Shown here: one piece after another, positions 7,129-13,112 of the stretch
Position numbering within the stretch: the first letter of the stretch is position 1
Layout of the letters: each line of letters begins with the position of its first letter
NCBI GenBank assembly: GCA_964531745.1
Contig: CAZHFX010000021.1
Coordinates: forward strand, 1 to 16,039
DNA from: JACRFW01 sp964531745
GTDB lineage: Bacteria > Patescibacteriota > Patescibacteriia > Magasanikbacterales > GWA2-37-8
DNA length: 16,039 bases
Direction: 5' to 3'
Made by a program: the position numbers and the translations under genes
Notes under the pieces: generated by a model
The model's input: only the letters and a program-made list of their open reading frames with translations
Databases searched by the model: none
Told to the model about the DNA's origin: nothing

Positions 7129-9868
7129 CTATTGCCCATGGCACTTTTTAAACTTTTTACCCGAACCACAGGGGCAGTGGTCGTTGCGGCCAACCATCTT
7201 CCCTCCAAACTTCGGATCGGCGGCAGACGGAGCGGCAATAGCATCGCCCGCGGTTTTCTCAGCCCCTTGGTATAGAAGCTTGTTTTGTTCCATCACGCTC
7301 GGCGCGAGCGTTATGCCCAAGCTAATTTTATAGATGGTATAAACAACTTCTTTTTGAATCAGACTCAAAAGCTCATTAAACATACGATACGTTTCCTTTT
7401 TATATTCCACTAACGGGTCTCTCTGGCCATAACCCTGCAACCCGATGCCAGTGCGCAGATGGTCAATCGCCACCAAATGTTCCACCCAAAGAGTATCAAT
7501 GGAGCGCAGTAAAACCTGCTTTTCAATTTCCAGAAGCATTTCTTTGGCCGGAACCTTTTTCACGAGCAAATCATCATATTTTTCTTGAGCGAGCTCAACA
7601 ATATATTCAACCAGGCGGGTGCGTTCGGCCACGGCGTCAAACTTATCCGCCCCCCGCCCGCCTAAATTAAGCACCTTCGCCTGTTCCGCTTCAGCCACCG
7701 GAAAAATCGTCGCCACAGTTTCCGCGACTTCTTTCATATTCCAGTCCGAACGATCTTCGGCGTTGGTATGGAAAGAAATAATTTGTTCAATCTCCGCTTC
7801 CACCATTTCAAGAATCGTCTGACGGAGCGAGGCTTCCACTTCTACCCCCTCTTTCTCTCTGACAAAAGTCTCTAATATCGCCCGGCGTTTGCCGTAAATC
7901 ACTTCGCGATGGCGATTGATGACATCATCATACTCTAACAAATGCTTGCGGGTGTCAAAATGAAAACCTTCCACCTTTTTCTGCGCCGATTCAATAATCC
8001 GGCTGATGGTCTTTTGCTCAATCGGCATATCATCCGGAATGCGGAGCGTCTGCATTACCCGCTTGATGCGATCGCCGGCAAAAATGCGCATTAAATCGTC
8101 TTCAGTGGAAAGATAAAATTGACTCTCGCCCGAGTCGCCCTGGCGGGCGGAGCGGCCGCGCAACTGGTTGTCAATACGGCGCGATTCGTGGCGTTCGGTG
8201 CCGATAACAAAAAGCCCGCCAGCGGAACGCGCCCGAGCGCCTTCCTCGGGCGAGGGCGGGTTGCCGCCGAGAATAATATCCACGCCGCGGCCGGCCATGT
8301 TGGTCGCGAGCGTGACGGCTCCCGGACGGCCAGCTTGAGCGATAATTTCACCTTCGCGCTCGTGGTTTTTGGCGTTCAAAATTTCGTGCTTAATACCCTC
8401 GCGCTCCAGATAAAGGCTCAATTGCTCATTTTTCACTACAGAAATAGTACCAATTAAAACCGGCTGGCCTTTTTCCTGCAGAGTTTTCACGGCGAGAGCG
8501 ATCGCTTGATATTTAGCCGCCTCGGTTTTATAAATCCTGTCCGGATGATCAACGCGCCGGCCGGTTTTGTTGGTGGGAACAACCACCACTTCCAATTTGT
8601 AAATTTTGNNNNNNNNNNGCCTCGGTGACGGCCGTGCCGGTCATGCCGGCGAGTTTGCCATACATACGGAAATAATTTTGGAAGGTAATGGTGGCCATCG
8701 TCTGGCTTTCGCGCTGAATGTCCACGCCCTCTTTGGCTTCAATCGCCTGGTGAAGACCCTCGGAATAACGCCGGCCCGGCATCTTGCGCCCGGTGAACTC
8801 ATCCACGATAATTACCTCGCCATTTTCCACCATATAATCACGGTCGCGCTTGAAGAGAGTGCGCGCGCGGAGCGCCTGCTCCACATGGTGGACGGTCGCC
8901 AGGCCGCCTTCGGCGTAAATATTTTCCACGCCCAGCCACTGCTCAAACTTCTTGATGCCGCCGTCGGTGAGCGTTGAGGAGCGCATTTTTTCGTCAACGT
9001 TGTAATCATCATTTTCAACTAATTGTTCAACCAATTGCGCAAATTTATAATAAGTGTCAGTCGCTTGCTCGGCCGGAGCGGAAATAATCAGCGGAGTGCG
9101 GGCCTCGTCAATGAGAATGGAGTCCACTTCATCAACGATGGCAAAATTTAAGCCGCGCTGGGACATATCGGCGAGATCCGGCACCATGTTATCGCGCAAA
9201 TAATCAAAGCCAAACTCGTTGTTCGTGCCGTAGACAATGTCGGCGCGGTAGGCTTCCTGGCGGCTGCATTTTTCTAAATAATCGTATTCAACCTTGTAGG
9301 CCCCCTTAGCGTCGCGCTCTTTATCCTCGGCACCGCCTTCAGATAAATCCACGCTCGCCTCTTTGGGCTTGGCGCTGTAACGGTAGGAAACAAGAAGATT
9401 TTGAATAATGCCGACGCTCAACCCGAGAAAATCATAAATCTGGCCCATCCAGACAGCATCGCGCTTGGCCAAATAATCGTTGACGGTAACTACATGCACG
9501 CCGGCCCCGGAGAGCGCGTTCAAATATGCCGGCAGAGTAGCCACTAAGGTTTTTCCTTCGCCAGTTCTCATTTCGGCAATTTGCCCGCGGTGCAGTACCG
9601 CGCCGCCGATCAGCTGAACGTCAAAATGGCGCATGCCGGTGAGACGGCGCGAAGCCTCGCGCACCACGGCAAAAGCTTCCGGCAAGATATCGTCCAGCGT
9701 CGCTCCCGCTCCCAGACGCGTTTTGAACTCTTCCGTCTTCGCTTTCAAAGCCGCATCGCTCAAGACGGTTAGGAGCGGTTCAAAACCATTTATTTTTTCA
9801 ACAATCGGACGGACAGTCGCTAAAACTTTCGCGTTTGGATCGCCGAAAATCTTGGTTAAAAATGACAT
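7129..9868 (-). CDS. secA: Preprotein translocase ATPase SecA (interrupted by an assembly gap)
   Basis: SecA is the cytoplasmic ATP-driven motor that feeds unfolded preproteins into SecYEG. Reading from ATG 9868: Walker A RTGEGKT (101-107), the DEVD box at 246-249 within VDEVDSILIDEARTPLI, EFGFDYLRDNM, and GMTGTAVTE just before a run of 10 N (8609-8618). After the gap the other frame resumes with KIYKLEVVVVPTN and TNMAGRGVDIILGG, and ends in the zinc-binding CPCGSGKKFKKCH motif and TAG at 7129. If the gap is 12 bases the total is 914 codons, 913 residues, somewhat longer than E. coli SecA (901). A charged insert of about 40 residues (roughly 160-200) precedes the YRADIVYGTNNE segment. The split is an assembly artefact rather than a broken gene. 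No Shine-Dalgarno precedes the start. Confidence 0.94.
8609..8618. other. Assembly gap (10 N) inside secA
   Basis: Ten undetermined bases. The flanks are both secA but in different frames as written. Restoring the family pattern TEA-x-x-x-x-KIYKLEV needs exactly four unknown residues between the alanine and the lysine. That means 12 missing bases (the last base of the Ala codon, three full codons and two bases before a C), so the gap is short by two. Confidence 0.9.
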
Positions 9869-9875
9869 AGTAAAA

Positions 9876-9901
9876 ACAAAAAAGAAGCTTCTTTCAGCTT
9901 C
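9876..9901 (-). terminator. Hairpin plus T tract just before secA
   Basis: On the minus strand GAAGCT (9901-9896), a 6-base loop and AGCTTC (9889-9884), followed by TTTTTTG. It resembles a weak intrinsic terminator 8-33 bases before the secA ATG and just downstream of the putative secA promoter. It could stop read-through from the receiver gene or attenuate secA. If transcription starts near 9898 the first arm would be incomplete, which favours the read-through role. Confidence 0.4.
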
Positions 9902-9904
9902 AAT

Positions 9905-9933
9905 AGCATAGCACAAACGCTTAAAACAAACAA
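9905..9933 (-). promoter_or_regulatory. Putative secA promoter
   Basis: Minus-strand TTGTTT (9933-9928), a 17-base spacer and TATGCT (9910-9905) preceded by TGC (extended -10). The sequence TTTGTGCTAT is shared with the promoter at 3967-4001. The predicted start near 9898 gives a leader of about 30 bases. Confidence 0.45.
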
Positions 9934-9951
9934 GGACGAAAAGTGACTTTT

Positions 9952-9987
9952 GGCGACCGCTCAAGCGTTTGCGCTTGAGCGGTCGCC
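9952..9987 (-). terminator. 16-bp perfect hairpin after the receiver gene
   Basis: GGCGACCGCTCAAGCG (9952-9967) and CGCTTGAGCGGTCGCC (9972-9987) are perfectly complementary around TTTG. It begins 26 bases after the stop codon of the receiver gene and lies upstream of the secA promoter. On the minus strand the stem is followed by AAAAGTCACTTTT rather than a clean T tract, so it would stop RNA polymerase by stem strength or protect the 3' end. The style matches the hairpin behind the OPA transporter. Confidence 0.6.
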
Positions 9988-10013
9988 CTTGCGTATCCTC
10001 CTTTGCCCAGCGT

Positions 10014-10403
10014 CTAAGACAGCTGGAACGCGGCTCTGATACCATCCAGGTTGAATGGCTTCTTGAGTCCGACCGCCGGACCGCCGATGGTGATCACCTC
10101 AAGAAGCTCGCGGAGCCGATCCTCGCTGGCCGGGATGGCCACGATGAGACCGGAAAAACGCTCCCGGAACCAGCGCGCCAGCTCAACCGTGCTCCCCTCC
10201 TTTCCCCTCTGCGGGACGTTGCCGTCCAGCATAATGGCGCGCAACGATCCTACGCGCGCCGCGAAAAGATCGCGCGCCGCCTCCTGTGTAGACGCCCCAA
10301 GCATTGCGTAGCCGAACGTGCCGAGGAGCATGCCGATCATCTCTCTGACGTCGTTGTCGTCTTCAACGACGAGAACCAAGCAATTTTCCGTTGCCGCCGA
10401 CAT
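10014..10403 (-). CDS. Stand-alone response-regulator receiver protein
   Basis: 129 residues containing only a CheY-type receiver domain with no DNA-binding or enzymatic output. Visible marks are VLVVEDDNDV with the acidic pair D15/D16, the phospho-acceptor D60 in IMLDGNVP, and the KKPF lysine K115. At the usual Thr/Ser switch the sequence is IPAS, so P91 stands in the switch position with S93 next to it. Signalling geometry may be altered. The start is set at ATG 10403 by a strong Shine-Dalgarno (GAGGAGGGAGG at 10420-10410, 6 bases upstream). An upstream ATG at 10442 lacks one. Every lysine codon checked in this gene is AAG, unlike the AAA-rich neighbours. It is divergent from the metal transporter, and no histidine kinase is in the window. 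It is probably acquired. Its partner and output are unknown. Confidence 0.85.
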   Translation of the reverse strand: MSAATENCLVLVVEDDNDVREMIGMLLGTFGYAMLGASTQEAARDLFAARVGSLRAIMLDGNVPQRGKEGSTVELARWFRERFSGLIVAIPASEDRLRELLEVITIGGPAVGLKKPFNLDGIRAAFQLS

Positions 10404-10409
10404 CTGCCG

Positions 10410-10420
10410 CCTCCCTCCTC
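10410..10420 (-). promoter_or_regulatory. Strong Shine-Dalgarno of the receiver gene
   Basis: Minus-strand GAGGAGGGAGG ends 6 bases before ATG 10403. It decides this start over the longer frame to 10442. Most genes in the window have no such site. Confidence 0.75.
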
Positions 10421-10449
10421 GCTTTGGACATACGCCGTCCAAGCTTATT

Positions 10450-10479
10450 AGTCTACCTTAAAAAAACCACTATTGTCAA
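10450..10479 (-). promoter_or_regulatory. Putative promoter of the receiver gene
   Basis: Minus-strand TTGACA (10479-10474), an 18-base spacer and TAGACT (10455-10450). The predicted start near 10443 leaves a leader of about 40 bases that contains the Shine-Dalgarno. It stands back to back with the transporter promoter, with three bases between the two -35 boxes. Confidence 0.55.
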
Positions 10480-10482
10480 GAT

Positions 10483-10512
10483 TTGACAGGTGGATAAAAA
10501 ATGTGTTATTCT
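10483..10512 (+). promoter_or_regulatory. Putative promoter of the metal ABC / Fur operon
   Basis: A perfect TTGACA (10483-10488), an 18-base spacer and TATTCT (10507-10512); TTATTC at 17 bases is an alternative. The predicted start point near 10519 lies directly against the GCAACTTAGTTGC palindrome. Confidence 0.6.
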
Positions 10513-10521
10513 ACAAAAATT

Positions 10522-10534
10522 GCAACTTAGTTGC
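10522..10534 (+). promoter_or_regulatory. Putative Fur-family operator
   Basis: GCAACTTAGTTGC is a perfect 13-bp palindrome centred on T10528. With AA at 10518-10519 and TT at 10537-10538 the symmetry reaches 21 bp. It covers the predicted transcription start and precedes an operon that encodes its own Fur-family regulator. Binding would block transcription when the metal is bound. The link to that regulator is inference from position and symmetry. I cannot match it to a published consensus with certainty. Confidence 0.5.
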
Positions 10535-10549
10535 TTTTAGAAAAACCGT

Positions 10550-11314
10550 GTGCTAGCCGACCATTCTAAAAATATCATTGAGATACAAGGCGTTTCTTTC
10601 GGATATACCGGCAATGAACTCGCTCTGAAAGACATCAATCTTAACGTCCACGCGGGCGACTATTTGGGCATCATCGGGCCGAATGGAGGCGGCAAAACCA
10701 CCCTTCTTAAAATTATGCTCGGGCTCCTCTCGCCAACAGCGGGCAGTGTCAGGTTGTTCGGCCAACCAATAGAAAAGTTCAGCCAATGGACGCGCGTCGG
10801 CTATGTGCCGCAAAAAGCGGTGCAGTTTGACGCGGCTTTCCCCGCGACCGTAGAGGAAGTGGCGGCGATGGGACGAGCGGCGCGGCGCGGGCTTCTCCGC
10901 CGGCTCAACAAAACAGACAGAGAAAAAATTACCAATGCCCTCGCGCAGGTTGGCCTCGTTGCCGAACGCGGACGCCTCATTGGCGACCTGTCCGGCGGGC
11001 AACAACAGCGGGTGTTTATCGCGCGCGCTTTGGCCGGCGACCCGGAAATTATTTTTTTGGACGAACCAACCGCGGGCGTGGACGTGAAAGCGCAGGAACA
11101 ATTTTACGCGCTCCTCAAAAAACTCAATCAAACGCTCGGGCTGACGCTCATTCTGGTTTCGCATGACATTGACGTGGTGGCCAACGAAGCGACCGAGCTG
11201 GCCTGTATCAACCAGGAACTCGTCTACCACGGCGCGCCGCACGCTTTCATCAAAGGCGATTATCTAAACCGACTCTACGGCAAGGAAACAAAGTTTATCT
11301 TGCACAACCACTAA
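10550..11314 (+). CDS. znuC: Metal-type ABC transporter ATP-binding protein (ZnuC/MntB-like)
   Basis: A 254-residue cytoplasmic ATPase powering metal import with the adjacent permease. It has all standard motifs: Walker A GPNGGGKTT (43-51), the Q-loop in VGYVPQKA (83-90), signature LSGGQQQR (147-154), Walker B IIFLDEPTAGVD (167-178) and the H-loop histidine H205 in SHD. VGYVPQ and the fold length fit the zinc/manganese/iron (MZT) class. Zinc is favoured by the neighbouring regulator but manganese or iron is possible. The start is taken as GTG 10550, since an in-frame TAG blocks the GTG two bases earlier and no ATG precedes the first strand (IIEIQGVSFGY). No Shine-Dalgarno is present. The permease starts 6 bases after the stop. 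Controlled by the promoter at 10483-10512. Confidence 0.85.
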   Translation: MLADHSKNIIEIQGVSFGYTGNELALKDINLNVHAGDYLGIIGPNGGGKTTLLKIMLGLLSPTAGSVRLFGQPIEKFSQWTRVGYVPQKAVQFDAAFPATVEEVAAMGRAARRGLLRRLNKTDREKITNALAQVGLVAERGRLIGDLSGGQQQRVFIARALAGDPEIIFLDEPTAGVDVKAQEQFYALLKKLNQTLGLTLILVSHDIDVVANEATELACINQELVYHGAPHAFIKGDYLNRLYGKETKFILHNH

Positions 11315-11320
11315 ATTGGT

Positions 11321-12136
11321 ATGCTAAATATTTTCCAATACAGTTTTGCCTTGCGCGGTCTAGAAGCCGGGCTCCTTATCGCTCTCATCGCTCCGCTCAT
11401 CGGTATCTTTCTAGTACTGCGGCGTTATGCCCTAATTGCCGATACGCTCTCCCATGTGTCGCTCGCCGGGGTCGCGCTCGGGCTTATCGCCGGCGTCAAC
11501 CCGCTCATCACCGCTTTGGCCGCTTCTACCGCCGCCGCCATCGCCATTGAACGTCTGCGCCTCACCAAACGCATTTATGGCGAAACAGCACTCTCTTTAT
11601 TCTTGTCCGGCAGTTTAGCGATCGCTATCGTCCTTATCGGTTTAGCCCATGGCTTCAACACGGACCTGTTCAGTTACCTATTCGGCAGTATCGTTACCGT
11701 AAAACAAAGCGATCTTGTTATCATCGGCCTCTTGTCGCTCCTCATTCTCGCCGCTATCCCCGCTTTCTATAAAGAACTCGTCTATATCACTTTTGACGAA
11801 GAAGCCGCCCGGGTAAGCGGCCTGCCGACTAAATTTATCAACACGCTTTTCATCATTATCGCGTCCATCACCGTAGCGCTGGCCATTCCCGTTGTCGGCG
11901 TACTGCTCATTTCCGCTCTCATCGTAATACCGGTAGCCACCGCGCTCCAGCTGAAAAAAAACTTTTGGCAAACCATTCTTTGCGCCCAAGGAATTTCCGT
12001 TTTATCTGTGCTCCTCGGTATTATCATTTCTTTTTACCAAGACCTCTCTCCGGGCGGCATGATCGTGCTCATTATGCTGGTCATTTTTATTTCGGTTTTT
12101 TTAATAACGCATGACAACTTCCACCACGCTCGTTAA
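11321..12136 (+). CDS. znuB: Metal-type ABC transporter permease (ZnuB/MntC-like)
   Basis: A 271-residue polytopic membrane protein with about eight hydrophobic segments, forming the import channel as a dimer. Family features are the early LVLRRYALIADTLSHVSLAGVALG (around 31-54) with its conserved DTLSH segment, a central EEAARVSGL coupling region (about 160-170) that meets the ATPase, and a late VVGVLLISALIVIPVATA stretch (about 192-210). The chain ends in a short His-containing tail (THDNFHHAR). It follows the ATPase gene by 6 bases and its last 26 bases overlap the Fur-family gene, showing translational coupling within one operon. No solute-binding protein (ZnuA) is encoded in the window. 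Metal specificity is inferred. Confidence 0.85.
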   Translation: MLNIFQYSFALRGLEAGLLIALIAPLIGIFLVLRRYALIADTLSHVSLAGVALGLIAGVNPLITALAASTAAAIAIERLRLTKRIYGETALSLFLSGSLAIAIVLIGLAHGFNTDLFSYLFGSIVTVKQSDLVIIGLLSLLILAAIPAFYKELVYITFDEEAARVSGLPTKFINTLFIIIASITVALAIPVVGVLLISALIVIPVATALQLKKNFWQTILCAQGISVLSVLLGIIISFYQDLSPGGMIVLIMLVIFISVFLITHDNFHHAR

Positions 12137-12611
12137 TAATCTGCGCGGCCTGGGTGAACGAATCACCGCGGTTCGCCGCGCGATTTTGGATATTCTTTCC
12201 AACCAAAAACAGCCGCTGTCGGCTAAAGAAATTTTGCTTCGGCTCAAAAAGAAAAAAATGCCGGTCAACAAAACAACCATCTACCGACAGTTAAGTCTTT
12301 TGGAATTTTACGAGATTGCGCGCCCGATCCGGTTTGCCGACCGCACCGTACGCTACGAAATCGCCTCTCCGGGCGACCACCATCACCATTTGGTGTGCAC
12401 CCGTTGCCACCAAACTGAAAATGCCAGTTTCGCGGAGGATCTAGAGCGGCAAATCAAAATTATTCGCCAAAAAAATCAGTTTGAAGTATCGCAACACGCG
12501 CTGGAATTCTTTGGCCTCTGCAGAAACTGTCAAAAAAAGAAAAAAACTAATTTGTCTTCCGGCGCGCCAAATGACCGAGACACCAGGCGGCTCCGCCCGT
12601 CAGGCCCATAA
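12111..12611 (+). CDS. Fur-family metal-dependent transcriptional regulator (Zur-like)
   Basis: 166 residues. The N-terminal winged helix (about 18-85) contains the recognition-helix pattern NKTTIYRQLSLL (53-64). The dimerisation domain has DHHHHLVCTRC (89-99), whose histidines typify the regulatory metal site, and two CxxC pairs, C96/C99 and C137/C140, forming the structural zinc site. HALEFFGLC (129-137) is a standard family segment. Overlap of its start with the permease gene and the palindrome at the operon promoter suggest autoregulated metal uptake. Zur function is inferred over Fur or Mur from the transporter context. The last 25 or so residues (from KKKK at 142) exceed the usual family length and run 65 bases into the convergent gene. 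No Shine-Dalgarno is visible before ATG 12111. Confidence 0.87.
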   Translation: MTTSTTLVNNLRGLGERITAVRRAILDILSNQKQPLSAKEILLRLKKKKMPVNKTTIYRQLSLLEFYEIARPIRFADRTVRYEIASPGDHHHHLVCTRCHQTENASFAEDLERQIKIIRQKNQFEVSQHALEFFGLCRNCQKKKKTNLSSGAPNDRDTRRLRPSGP

Positions 12612-13053
12612 ATAAATCTTTCACAGTGTCGGCATTACTCGGCTGAAAATGCGTGCCGTAAAAATAGTCATGGAGAAACTCATAAAACTCCCAAACAACG
12701 GCCGCAGACATAACGAAGGCGACTACCACAAAGAAGGTGGCGGCGCTGTTGATTTTCACCCAGCCGCCACGCTCGGCGATGCGCAGAGCAACAATGCTTG
12801 AGGCGGCGATGCTCATTCCGCCCATGATGTGCAGGTAGTTGTCAAGATGCCAAGTGAGAGAAAAATCCGGCCAGAAGTTATACAAAACTTCGTCCAATAA
12901 AAAAATAAGAAAAGGGGCGAGAGTCATTTTTACGATGTCGGAAGGTTTGATGATCATAATATAACCTGACCAGTATAGCATAACAAGCAAAAACAGCCCA
13001 GAGACGGGCCAGCCAATCCCTTGACTATTACCTTGATTTACTGTAAGTTTCAT
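12547..13053 (-). CDS. Small polytopic membrane protein (DUF2238/YjdF- or VanZ-like)
   Basis: 168 residues from ATG 13053, with four to five hydrophobic segments. Polar residues lie within or next to them: WHLDNYLHIMGGM, AVVWEFYEFLHDYFYG and NADTVKDLFMGLTGG. The pattern of Asp/His after one helix, two Glu in another and DTxxD before the last helix resembles the YjdF (DUF2238) group. The match is by pattern only and function is unknown. Three starts are possible: GTG 13098, ATG 13053 (chosen because it keeps a plausible TM1) and ATG 12957, which has a TGCTATACT box 15 bases upstream. If 12957 is real, the 155-base gap to the transporter would hold both divergent promoters. The 3' end overlaps the Fur-family gene by 65 bases. 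Confidence 0.65.
   Translation of the reverse strand: MKLTVNQGNSQGIGWPVSGLFLLVMLYWSGYIMIIKPSDIVKMTLAPFLIFLLDEVLYNFWPDFSLTWHLDNYLHIMGGMSIAASSIVALRIAERGGWVKINSAATFFVVVAFVMSAAVVWEFYEFLHDYFYGTHFQPSNADTVKDLFMGLTGGAAWCLGHLARRKTN
12972..12980 (-). promoter_or_regulatory. Extended -10-like box (alternative start of the DUF2238-like gene)
   Basis: TGCTATACT on the minus strand matches the extended -10 boxes before secA and the 57-residue gene. It would give a leader of about 8 bases to ATG 12957. No convincing -35 is present, and it lies inside the frame if translation begins at 13053. Confidence 0.3.
13021..13049 (+). promoter_or_regulatory. Putative promoter of the OPA transporter
   Basis: TTGACT (13021-13026), a 17-base spacer and TAAGTT (13044-13049). 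A hairpin (GACGCGGG 13062-13069 with CCCGCGTC 13075-13082) follows in the leader, then the Shine-Dalgarno. The -10 match is weak. Confidence 0.35.
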
Positions 13054-13100
13054 CCGACTTTGACGCGGGGTGGTCCCGCGTCTTAACGCTCTTTTCACTA

Positions 13101-13106
13101 CGGAGG
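13101..13106 (+). promoter_or_regulatory. Strong Shine-Dalgarno of the OPA transporter
   Basis: CGGAGG 6 bases before ATG 13113. It fixes this start and contrasts with the SD-less neighbours. Confidence 0.75.
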
Positions 13107-13112
13107 CACGTC

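Noticed and set aside
7049..7144. SecD start at 7144 adding 32 residues
   Set aside because: It overlaps the secA end, puts a polar and hydrophobic mix before the normal TM1, and the promoter match at 7076-7104 would lie inside it.
8549..8620. secA as two genes or a pseudogene
   Set aside because: The break coincides with the N run and both halves align to one SecA with 12 missing bases.
10404..10442. Receiver gene starting at 10442
   Set aside because: The strong Shine-Dalgarno points to ATG 10403, and the extra residues are Arg/Gly-rich and come from the ribosome-site sequence itself.
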